This document shows, one piece after another, positions 53,075-60,699 of a DNA stretch of 64,000 bases. Where the stretch lies: NCBI RefSeq assembly GCF_002160055.1, contig NZ_NFJV01000004.1:95863-159862 (forward strand), read 5' to 3'. Position 1 is the stretch's first letter. The number at the start of each line of letters is the position of its first letter. Source of the stretch: Mediterranea sp. An20. GTDB lineage: Bacteria; Bacteroidota; Bacteroidia; Bacteroidales; Bacteroidaceae. Below the pieces are notes generated by a model, which saw nothing but the letters and a program-made list of their open reading frames with translations, did no database searches and was not told where the DNA came from. The position numbers and the translations under genes are program-made.

Positions 53075-53722
53075 ATGCCGACCCAGACAACCGTACTCCT
53101 TTCTACCGCCTATCTGGCCCCCGTAGAATACTACACCAAACTGCTGGCCTACGACCGGATAAGGATAGAGCAATACGACCATTACCAGAAACAGACTTAC
53201 CGCAACCGGTGCACCATAGCCTCGCCCAGCGGACCACTGGCCCTCACCGTGCCCACCGTCAAACCCAGCACGTTGAAGTGCTTCACACGAGACATCCGCA
53301 TTTCCGACCACGGAAACTGGCGGCACCTGCACTGGAATGCCTTGGAGTCGGCCTACAACCATACGCCTTTCTTCGAATATTATAAAGACGACTTCCGACC
53401 CTTCTACGAACAAAGATATGAATTTCTTACCGACTTTAACGAAGCGCTGTGCCGGCTGGTATGTTCGCTGATAGACTTCAGTCCCTGCCTGGAGCGCACC
53501 GCGGATTATATGGTGCAGCCTCCTCCGGACACCGAAGACTTCCGCGAACGCATCCATCCCAAAAAAGACTTCCGAACGGAAGACCCCGCTTTCCAGCCTT
53601 GCCCCTACTACCAGGTATTCCAGGAAAAGCTGGGATTCCTGCCCAACCTCAGCATCATCGACCTGTTGTTTAACATGGGACCGGAAAGCCTGCTGGTGCT
53701 ACGCAATAGTTGCCGGACATAA
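53075..53722 (+). CDS. WbqC family protein
   Basis: 215 residues, soluble. STAYLAPVEYYTKLL, near residues 10-25, and YRNRCTIASPSGPLALTVP are the WbqC-type signature, with HLHWNALESAYNHTPFFEYY in the middle. WbqC members are found in polysaccharide clusters and elsewhere; their chemistry is not settled. It is the fourth gene of the dapB operon, 27 bp after the LepB-like gene, and no glycosyltransferases surround it. Confidence 0.85.
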   Translation: MPTQTTVLLSTAYLAPVEYYTKLLAYDRIRIEQYDHYQKQTYRNRCTIASPSGPLALTVPTVKPSTLKCFTRDIRISDHGNWRHLHWNALESAYNHTPFFEYYKDDFRPFYEQRYEFLTDFNEALCRLVCSLIDFSPCLERTADYMVQPPPDTEDFRERIHPKKDFRTEDPAFQPCPYYQVFQEKLGFLPNLSIIDLLFNMGPESLLVLRNSCRT

Positions 53723-53750
53723 TTCTTTCTATATTTCACTAACAATCAAC

Positions 53751-53861
53751 AGCTTGCTGCTTATATACAACGAGCCTGCCTCTTATAGCCAAGGAGCCGG
53801 CTTCCCATCGCTTGGAAGTTTGCTCCCCATCGCTTAAAAAGCGGCCTCCCCTCATTCATAG
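53751..53861. repeat. Intergenic 22-bp-period array, five units
   Basis: Units at 53751, 53773, 53795, 53817 and 53840 (the fourth unit is 23 bp). Starts: AGCTTGCTGC, AGCCTGCCTC, AGCCGGCTTC, AGTTTGCTCC, AGCGGCCTCC. It fills the gap between wbqC and queH, ending 20 bp before the queH start codon, so it may form part of the queH leader. Confidence 0.85.
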
Positions 53862-53881
53862 ATTCAACCCGTATATTTCTT

Positions 53882-54499
53882 ATGTTGAAACTGCAAATAC
53901 CAGACAATGCAACGCGCGTCCTGCTGCATTCATGTTGCGCCCCCTGCTCGTCGGCCATCATCGAATGCATGCTTGCCAACGGCATACGCCCGACCGTGTT
54001 TTATTGTAATCCCAACATCTATCCGGCCGAAGAATACGAAATCCGCAAACGCGAAGCCATCCGCTTCGTCACCTCCCAAGGGCTGGATTTTGTAGATGCC
54101 GACTACGACCACACCCGCTGGCTGTGTGACGTGGCAGGACTGGAAAACGAACCGGAACGCGGGCGCCGGTGCCTGCGCTGCTTCACCCTACGCCTGGAAG
54201 CTACGGCCGCCTACGCCGCCAGACACGGTTTCCGGCTATTTACCACCACCTTGGCTTCCTCACGCTGGAAAAGCCTGGACCAGATAAACGAAGCTGGAAA
54301 GATAGCCGCCTCACACCATCCCGGTACTGTCTTCTGGGAGCAGAACTGGAGGAAAGGTGGCTTGCAGGAACGCCGGAACCAACTGCTCAAAGAGTACGGT
54401 TTCTACAACCAGCTATATTGCGGTTGCGAATTCAGCATGCAGCGGCTGAGAAAAGAAGAAAAAGATGAAAATGACAACTGCCAGGAAAAGGAGAGATGA
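53882..54499 (+). CDS. queH: Epoxyqueuosine reductase QueH
   Basis: 205 residues. LLHSCCAPCSSA near residue 14 and the later RRCLRCF and YCGCEFSMQR give the Cys pairs that bind the iron-sulfur cluster and iron in QueH (DUF208). It makes the last step of queuosine, reducing epoxyqueuosine in tRNA wobble position 34; it is unrelated to the cobalamin-dependent QueG. It converges on the M16 gene with a 21-bp gap. Confidence 0.92.
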   Translation: MLKLQIPDNATRVLLHSCCAPCSSAIIECMLANGIRPTVFYCNPNIYPAEEYEIRKREAIRFVTSQGLDFVDADYDHTRWLCDVAGLENEPERGRRCLRCFTLRLEATAAYAARHGFRLFTTTLASSRWKSLDQINEAGKIAASHHPGTVFWEQNWRKGGLQERRNQLLKEYGFYNQLYCGCEFSMQRLRKEEKDENDNCQEKER

Positions 54500-54520
54500 C
54501 ACCGGACTTCTCCCACCTTC

Positions 54521-55816
54521 TCAGTCGTACAGCAACGTCGAGAGATGGGAAGTTGCCAGCACATCACCTGCCACGTCCAGAAGCTGGTCGGACGTCAGTG
54601 CCTCGATGCGGCGAAACAGGTCGGCCATCGTTTCATAACGGTCATAGTGCAGATATGTTTTGGCCATGCTCAAGGCATTGTTCTCGGCATTGTCCGAAGC
54701 CACTATCAGCTGGCCGATGAGCTGCTTTTTGGCGGCAGCCAACTGAGAAGGAGTCAGACGCCGGTCGCGCAAGCGTTGCAGTTCCTTGTACACCAACCGA
54801 ATGCAAGTATCCGTATCAGCAGGGTCGCATCCGAAGTAAATGCAGAAAGCTCCCGTATCAGTATAAGCCAAAAGATTAGCCTCCACGCTGTACACCAGTC
54901 CGCGGCGTTCGCGCAAAGCCACATTCAGACGACTGTTCATGCCGGGACCTCCCAGCAGATTGGTCAGCAGATAGAGCGAAGTCCGGCGCGGGTCGTAAGC
55001 ATCATAAGCACGGGCTCCTATCATCACATGGGCCTGGTGAGTATCGCGGTGAAACACCCGCATGGCAGGTTCGTAAGGTGGAGGGGGTAGCCGATGTCCT
55101 TGCCCGGCAGACACGTCATGCCTCAACAAAGCCCCGTCGCCTGCAGCAGAAAGCCCTCCCGCCGGAGGAATGTCAGCAAGGAAGCGTTCGGCCAGCCTCA
55201 ACACCCGCCGGAAATCCACCTCACCGCGCACGAAGAACACCATCCGCTCCGGACGGTAATGCCTGGCAGTAAAAGAAGCGGCATCTTCGCCACGAAAAGT
55301 TTTCAACCGTTCGGGCGTCCCCAATATATTGTGTCCCAACGGATGCCCGCGGAAGATAAGATTCTCGAAATCGTCGAAAATCAACTCCGAAGGACTGTCC
55401 TCATACGATTGTATCTCGTCGATGATAACCTCCGTTTCCTTCTCTACTTCGCTTTGCGGAAAGGTAGAGTGAAACACGATGTCGGCCAGCAGCTCGAAAG
55501 CACGGGCAAAATGCTCGACAGGAAAAGCACAGTACACCACCGTCTCTTCCTTGTTGGTATAGGCATTGAGGTCGCCGCCCACGTTCTCCATGCGGTTCAG
55601 GATGTGCCAAGCCTTACGGCGGCGGGTACCTTTAAAAAGAAGATGCTCCACGAAATGTGCCATGCCATGCTCGCACTCATCCTCATCGCGCGTACCGGCA
55701 TCGACGGCAAAGCCGCAATAAGCCACCCGCGAAGACACGGGTTCGTGGATGATACGCAGACCGTTGGGCAAGGTAAAGCGGTGACATACAGACGGAAATT
55801 CCTCAGGATTCTTCAT
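54521..55816 (-). CDS. M16 family zinc peptidase
   Basis: 431 residues. The inverted zinc motif HFVEH (His54, Glu57, His58, in GMAHFVEHLLFKGT) and the downstream third ligand in EKETEVIIDEIQSYEDSPSE are present, followed by the M16 C-terminal half with GGPGMNSRLNVALRERRGLVYSVEA. These form a one-repeat (class B) pitrilysin-like protease. No signal peptide, so it acts inside the cell. It is monocistronic. Confidence 0.93.
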   Translation of the reverse strand: MKNPEEFPSVCHRFTLPNGLRIIHEPVSSRVAYCGFAVDAGTRDEDECEHGMAHFVEHLLFKGTRRRKAWHILNRMENVGGDLNAYTNKEETVVYCAFPVEHFARAFELLADIVFHSTFPQSEVEKETEVIIDEIQSYEDSPSELIFDDFENLIFRGHPLGHNILGTPERLKTFRGEDAASFTARHYRPERMVFFVRGEVDFRRVLRLAERFLADIPPAGGLSAAGDGALLRHDVSAGQGHRLPPPPYEPAMRVFHRDTHQAHVMIGARAYDAYDPRRTSLYLLTNLLGGPGMNSRLNVALRERRGLVYSVEANLLAYTDTGAFCIYFGCDPADTDTCIRLVYKELQRLRDRRLTPSQLAAAKKQLIGQLIVASDNAENNALSMAKTYLHYDRYETMADLFRRIEALTSDQLLDVAGDVLATSHLSTLLYD

Positions 55817-55858
55817 TGCAATGCAGACTTCTGTTAAACAATTCGTTTTCTACGGGCG

Positions 55859-55866
55859 CAAAAATA
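55859..55866 (-). promoter_or_regulatory. -7 box of the M16 gene
   Basis: TATTTTTG on the minus strand, 43 bp before the ATG. Confidence 0.5.
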
Positions 55867-55969
55867 CAACAAAACTTATTGCCGTTTATGGAAAATTGCA
55901 GATATTTGCAAAGACCATTCCCAACGCCACCACGGTGGAGCGGAAGGGAAACATGAATTTATAAATACT

Positions 55970-56893
55970 ATGCGAAAAGTAATCGGTATCGGAGAAACCC
56001 TTCTGGACATTATCTTCCGCGACGGACAACCCACGGCAGCCGTCCCCGGAGGTTCGGTATTCAACGGCATTGTTTCGCTGGCACGCACGGGAGTGCCGGT
56101 ATGCTTCGTCAGCGAAACGGGCAACGACCGCGTGGGTGACATCATCCTGCGCTTCATGCGCGACAACGGCATCGACACCAGCCATATTTACGTCTTTCCC
56201 AACGGCAAGTCGCCCGTGTCGCTCGCCTTCCTTGACGAGAAAAGCAATGCCGAATATCTCTTTTACAAGAACTATCCCACCCAACGGATCGATGTGGAGT
56301 TCCCGCCTATCACCGAAGAAGACATCGTAGTGCTGGGCTCATACTACGCCCTGAGTCCCGTGCTGCGCGAGAAAGTCACCGAATTGCTTGACAAGGCAAG
56401 GCAAGCCAACGCCATCGTTTACTACGACCCGAACTTCCGTGCCTCACACAAGGAAGAAGCCATCAAGCTGGCACCTACCATCATTGAAAACCTGGAATAT
56501 GCCACCATTGTACGCGGCTCGCTGGAAGACTTCTTCTACATGTATGGGCTGAAAGATGCCGACCGCATCTACCGGGAGAAAATCAAATTCTATTGCCCCA
56601 CATTCCTCTGCACGGACGGTGCCGGCACGGTGTCTTTGCGCACATCTGCCCTCGCCAAAGACTATAACGTGGCACCCTTGCAGACGTTGAGCACCATCGG
56701 CGCGGGCGACAACTTCAATGCAGGCATCATCTACGGACTGCTGAAACACGGCGTACACCGCGACACACTGGGTCAGACAAACGAATCTACTTGGAATGCT
56801 ATCGTGCAATGCGGCATGGATTTTGCCGCCGACGTATGCCGCAGCTTCAATAACTCGGTATCGCCCGAATTTGCAGAAAGTCACCGGATATGA
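55970..56893 (+). CDS. PfkB family carbohydrate kinase
   Basis: 307 residues. The first signature is AAVPGGSVFNGIVSLARTG and the second, with the catalytic Asp, is TLSTIGAGDNFNAGIIYGLL near the C-terminus; FRASHKEEA lies between. The family phosphorylates sugars or nucleosides; fructokinase is the likeliest role but cannot be fixed. The ATG at 55970 is the first in frame and gives the standard family start. Confidence 0.9.
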   Translation: MRKVIGIGETLLDIIFRDGQPTAAVPGGSVFNGIVSLARTGVPVCFVSETGNDRVGDIILRFMRDNGIDTSHIYVFPNGKSPVSLAFLDEKSNAEYLFYKNYPTQRIDVEFPPITEEDIVVLGSYYALSPVLREKVTELLDKARQANAIVYYDPNFRASHKEEAIKLAPTIIENLEYATIVRGSLEDFFYMYGLKDADRIYREKIKFYCPTFLCTDGAGTVSLRTSALAKDYNVAPLQTLSTIGAGDNFNAGIIYGLLKHGVHRDTLGQTNESTWNAIVQCGMDFAADVCRSFNNSVSPEFAESHRI

Positions 56894-57079
56894 ATATGAC
56901 TCCCGCAGATTGCCCGGACGATTATCCCTTCCGAATCGTCCGGGCAACTGCACACCTGCCCTCACCACCTCATGCTTCAGGCATACGCTCGCCCCACTTC
57001 CCCTTTCTACGTTTATTATTTATTCCAAAGAAAGCTAAAAACTGCCACATTCTTCAACCGTCTGCCAGCAAAAAAGTTT

Positions 57080-57087
57080 TATATTTG
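57080..57087 (+). promoter_or_regulatory. -7 box of the phosphatase gene
   Basis: TATATTTG, 19 bp before the first possible ATG at 57107. Confidence 0.55.
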
Positions 57088-57106
57088 CTTTCAAAGATTA
57101 GGTGAA

Positions 57107-58255
57107 ATGACTATGTACAAGAATCTATTAAACGGACTAACGCTGACCTTGTTGCTTTCTGCCTGCGGAGGAGCTACCCCGCACATCACCGTTGTATGCG
57201 AGGAAAACAACGTGGGCAATAGCATTGTACAGTGGAAAACACAACCTGCGCTGCAGGGACAAGTAAAGGTCTTTGCCTCCACCGACCCCGAAAACATTCC
57301 AGAAACAACCCCCGTGGCTTCGGCCAATATCGCTGACCAGTGGACTGTCGTGGTGAACAACGACCCCTCAAAGCGCTATTATTACACCTTGCTGTTTGAT
57401 AACCGATACCGCGCACATGTGGCCTCACGGAACATCAACATGCCCGGAACGCAAAACTTCCGCGACCTTGGCGGTTATCCTGTCTACCCGCGCCATAAAC
57501 GCATACGATGGGGAATGCTTTACCGCTCAGCACAAATGGATTTAAGCAACCCGGCTACCGTGCAGAAACTGCAGAACTTAGGCATACGCACCATCATCGA
57601 CCTGCGCGACTCGACCGAACGCACTCCCGACTCTCTTCCCCCGGACACCGGATTACGCGAAGTGAACATCCCCATACAGGCGGGCAGTCTGAAGCACATT
57701 CTGGAAGGCATCAACAGCCACAGCATCTGCAGCGATACGGTCTACCGCATCGTAGAGCGCATCAACCGACATATTGTAAGCCAACATGCCTCCGACTTCC
57801 GCCGCATGTTCGATATTCTGTCCGAACGTCAGAACTATCCTGTTGTCATCCACTGCACCACTGGCAAGGGACGTACGGGCATCGCCTCAGCACTGATACT
57901 CGCTGCCTTGGGAGTAAACGATGAAATCATCATGGACGATTATTGCCTGAGCAAAGATTTCTTCAACATCACGACTGCTGCCAGCTATGCCTACCACTTG
58001 CCGGCATCTTCACAAGAAGCCATCACCACCGTCTATTCTGCACGCGAAAACTTCCTCAATGCCGCCAAAGATGAAATAGAACGACGGTACGGAAGCGTAG
58101 ATAATTACCTGCAGTATGCCGTAGGTCTACAGAAAAAAGATCTTAAACAACTGCGGGACATCTTACTGGTGAAAGATGAAGAGCGGGTGCACATAGGAAC
58201 AACAAGAACACCACTTTTACTCTCCTCTCCCGCCCTGCCCTTCCTAAGGAACTAA
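57107..58255 (+). CDS. Tyrosine-phosphatase-fold lipoprotein (Y_phosphatase3)
   Basis: 382 residues from ATG 57107 (57113 is also possible, with AGGTGA upstream). Lipobox LLLSACGG with Cys20, so it is lipid-anchored outside the cytoplasm. A short FN3-like domain (~25-105) precedes the phosphatase domain beginning MPGTQNFRDLGGYPV. The loop VIHCTTGKGRTGIAS contains the catalytic Cys250 and Arg256 (CX5R). Family members hydrolyse phospho-tyrosine or phosphoinositide-like substrates; here a periplasmic substrate must be assumed. Confidence 0.9.
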   Translation: MTMYKNLLNGLTLTLLLSACGGATPHITVVCEENNVGNSIVQWKTQPALQGQVKVFASTDPENIPETTPVASANIADQWTVVVNNDPSKRYYYTLLFDNRYRAHVASRNINMPGTQNFRDLGGYPVYPRHKRIRWGMLYRSAQMDLSNPATVQKLQNLGIRTIIDLRDSTERTPDSLPPDTGLREVNIPIQAGSLKHILEGINSHSICSDTVYRIVERINRHIVSQHASDFRRMFDILSERQNYPVVIHCTTGKGRTGIASALILAALGVNDEIIMDDYCLSKDFFNITTAASYAYHLPASSQEAITTVYSARENFLNAAKDEIERRYGSVDNYLQYAVGLQKKDLKQLRDILLVKDEERVHIGTTRTPLLLSSPALPFLRN

Positions 58256-58323
58256 GCCATCCTGCCAACCTATACAGTCACAGAATCAGAGAGAAACGGA
58301 CTTTCATTCCTACCGGAAGCAGA

Positions 58324-58434
58324 TGCCCCGGAGAGAAGCCTGCCCCCTCAGCGACCATCGTGCAGACATGCCCCAGCCGTATGCACTTCCTGCCCGGGAA
58401 GGGGAAGAAGCATGCCCTTACCTGCCACATCTTT
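58324..58434. repeat. Possible degenerate 22-bp-period array
   Basis: TGCCC occurs at 58369, 58391 and 58413, exactly 22 bp apart, with two further copies at 58324 and 58341. Weak; apart from a promoter box nothing else was seen in 58256-58536. Confidence 0.3.
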
Positions 58435-58490
58435 AAAGCCTTATACCAGCATTAATTAATCTTGTACACTTACTTATCAAAGAAAAGTAT

Positions 58491-58498
58491 TACCTTTG
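58491..58498 (+). promoter_or_regulatory. -7 box of the DEAD-box helicase gene
   Basis: TACCTTTG, 39 bp before the ATG. Confidence 0.6.
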
Positions 58499-58536
58499 TG
58501 CCCTGAAAAGTAAGATATACAAAGAATTAAGACTGA

Positions 58537-60453
58537 ATGAAGACATTTGAAGAGCTCGGTGTGTCGCCGGAGATACGTCGAGCCATTGAAGAAATGGGCT
58601 ACGAACAGCCCATGCCGGTACAAGAAGAAGTGATTCCTTATCTGCTGGGAGAAAACAACGATGTCGTGGCGCTGGCACAGACGGGCACAGGCAAAACCGC
58701 AGCCTATGGCCTGCCCCTGATCCAGAAAACAGACGTAGGCCGGTGCGAACCGCAAGCCCTTATCCTCAGCCCCACACGTGAACTGTGTCTGCAAATTGCA
58801 GGTGACTTGAACGACTACTCCAAATACATCGACGGCCTGCACGTGTTGCCCGTCTACGGAGGCTCGTCTATCGAAAGCCAGATACGCGCCTTAAAACGGG
58901 GCGTACACATCATCGTTGCAACACCCGGACGCCTGCTCGACCTGATGCAGCGCAAAACCGTTTCGCTGGCTACCGTACGCAACGTAGTGCTGGACGAAGC
59001 CGATGAGATGCTCAACATGGGATTCAGCGAAAGCCTCAACGCCATATTGGCCGATGTGCCCCAAGACCGCAACACGCTACTCTTCTCGGCTACCATGAGT
59101 GCTGAAATATCACGCATCGCCCAGAACTACCTGCACAATGCCAAAGAAATCACCATCGGCCGGAAAAATGAAGGCACTGCCAACGTCAAGCACATTGCCT
59201 ACATCGTACACGCCAAAGACAAATACGAGACTCTGAAACGCATTGTCGACTACAATCCGAATATCTACGGAATCATATTCTGCCGTACCCGCAAAGAAAC
59301 GCAGGAGATTGCCGACAAACTGATGCAGGAAGGGTACAACGCCGACTCGCTGCACGGTGACCTGAGCCAGGCACAGCGCGATGCCGTGATGCAGAAATTC
59401 CGCATACGCAACCTGCAACTGCTGGTGGCTACCGATGTAGCTGCACGCGGACTGGATGTGGACGACCTGACACACGTCATCAACTATGGACTGCCCGAAG
59501 ACACTGAAAGCTACACACACCGCAGCGGACGCACAGGACGAGCCGGGAAAACCGGTATCTCCGTAGCCATCATTAACCTGCGCGAGAAGGGACGTATGCG
59601 TGAAATAGAACGAATCATCGGCAAGAAATTCGAGATGGGGCAAATGCCTACCGCACGAGACATCTGCCAACGACAATTGCTGAAGGTCATCGACGACCTG
59701 GAGAAGGTGAAAGTGAACGAAGAAGAAATAGCCGACTTCATGCCCGATATATACCGCAAATTGGACTGGCTCTCCAAGGAAGACCTCATCAAGCGCATGG
59801 TAAGCCATGAGTTCAACCGGTTCTCGGACTACTACCGCAACCGTCCGGACATTGAGACTGCCAGGGAGGGAAAAGATGCCGACAGGAAAGACAAGAAAAG
59901 CCGGAAAGAAAAGAAAGGAGAAAGCGGCAACTCACAACGGCAGGCAGAGCCTGGCTATACGCGCTTCTTCATTAATGTGGGAAAGAACGACGGTCTTCTC
60001 CCCAACGAACTTATCGGCATTATCAACACCCATGTACGCGGACGGGTAGAAATCGGACGCATTGACCTCATGCGCAGTTTCTCATTCTTTGAGGTGGCCG
60101 AGGAGTCGACTTCAAGCATACTCAAGGGCCTGGCACACGTTAATTGGAAAGGACACAAGATTGTGGTTGAAGTGGCAGGAGAGCCCAACAATTCTACTCC
60201 CAAGCCATCCCGCAAGAAAGAAACCAAGACGCAGAAAGCCGCCAAGTCCGAACGGAATACCCCCACTGCTGCTACAACCGGAAAAACGAAAAAGAAAGAG
60301 AAACCCAGCCGGGAAGAGCGCGGTTATACCAAAGCCCGCGGACGTAAGGACGACTGGCAACAGTTCTTCCAGCACAACGATGATGACCCGCGCTGGAAGG
60401 AGCCGGACTTCAGCGAGGATGGCTGGGCAAAGAAAAGCAAGAAAAAACGCTGA
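58537..60453 (+). CDS. DEAD-box RNA helicase with DbpA-type RNA-binding domain
   Basis: 638 residues. Q motif MPVQEEVIPYL, motif I AQTGTGKTAAYGLP, Ia PTRELCLQI, Ib TPGRLLDLM, II VLDEADEMLNMGF, III SATMS, V/VI region ARGLDVDDLTHVINY and HRSGRTGRAGKTG. The C-terminal GYTRFFINVGKNDGLLPNELIG is a DbpA RNA-binding domain, which in E. coli directs the helicase to 23S rRNA helix 92. A basic tail with KKKEKPSRE follows. It likely acts in ribosome assembly or RNA turnover. Monocistronic. Confidence 0.95.
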   Translation: MKTFEELGVSPEIRRAIEEMGYEQPMPVQEEVIPYLLGENNDVVALAQTGTGKTAAYGLPLIQKTDVGRCEPQALILSPTRELCLQIAGDLNDYSKYIDGLHVLPVYGGSSIESQIRALKRGVHIIVATPGRLLDLMQRKTVSLATVRNVVLDEADEMLNMGFSESLNAILADVPQDRNTLLFSATMSAEISRIAQNYLHNAKEITIGRKNEGTANVKHIAYIVHAKDKYETLKRIVDYNPNIYGIIFCRTRKETQEIADKLMQEGYNADSLHGDLSQAQRDAVMQKFRIRNLQLLVATDVAARGLDVDDLTHVINYGLPEDTESYTHRSGRTGRAGKTGISVAIINLREKGRMREIERIIGKKFEMGQMPTARDICQRQLLKVIDDLEKVKVNEEEIADFMPDIYRKLDWLSKEDLIKRMVSHEFNRFSDYYRNRPDIETAREGKDADRKDKKSRKEKKGESGNSQRQAEPGYTRFFINVGKNDGLLPNELIGIINTHVRGRVEIGRIDLMRSFSFFEVAEESTSSILKGLAHVNWKGHKIVVEVAGEPNNSTPKPSRKKETKTQKAAKSERNTPTAATTGKTKKKEKPSREERGYTKARGRKDDWQQFFQHNDDDPRWKEPDFSEDGWAKKSKKKR

Positions 60454-60467
60454 CCGTCTTCACAGAC

Positions 60468-60498
60468 AGACAGGGCAAGGGTTGACCTTGCCCTGTCT
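60468..60498 (+). terminator. Terminator of the helicase gene
   Basis: Perfect 13-bp stem AGACAGGGCAAGG (60468-60480) with 60486-60498, a 5-nt loop and a short T-rich stretch after it. Confidence 0.75.
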
Positions 60499-60589
60499 CA
60501 TTTAGAAAAAGATTCCGGATTAACTCCGGAAGATAATATCCCCACATACAGACCCGCCTCACGGCCTGGTTTATAATCATCTGCCCTAC

Positions 60590-60699
60590 AGACATTTGTT
60601 TCTTACAGATAAGAAGTACGCTCCTTATCTGTAAGCAGTCTGCTGCTAATTAATAAGGCATCGGCTTCCCATAGCTAAGCCGTCTGCCGCTTAATTGAC
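60590..60699. repeat. Intergenic 22-bp-period array, five units
   Basis: Units at 60590, 60612, 60634, 60656 and 60678, all exactly 22 bp. Starts: AGACATTTGTT, AGAAGTACGCT, AGCAGTCTGCTGC, AGGCATCGGCTTCCC, AGCCGTCTGCCGC. The third contains the dyad AGCAG-T-CTGCT. The last unit runs into the GH95 stop codon (60691-60693). Confidence 0.85.

Noticed and set aside
53075..53722. Polysaccharide biosynthesis cluster around WbqC
   Set aside because: No glycosyltransferase, flippase or polymerase gene is nearby; the gene sits in the dapB-lepB operon.
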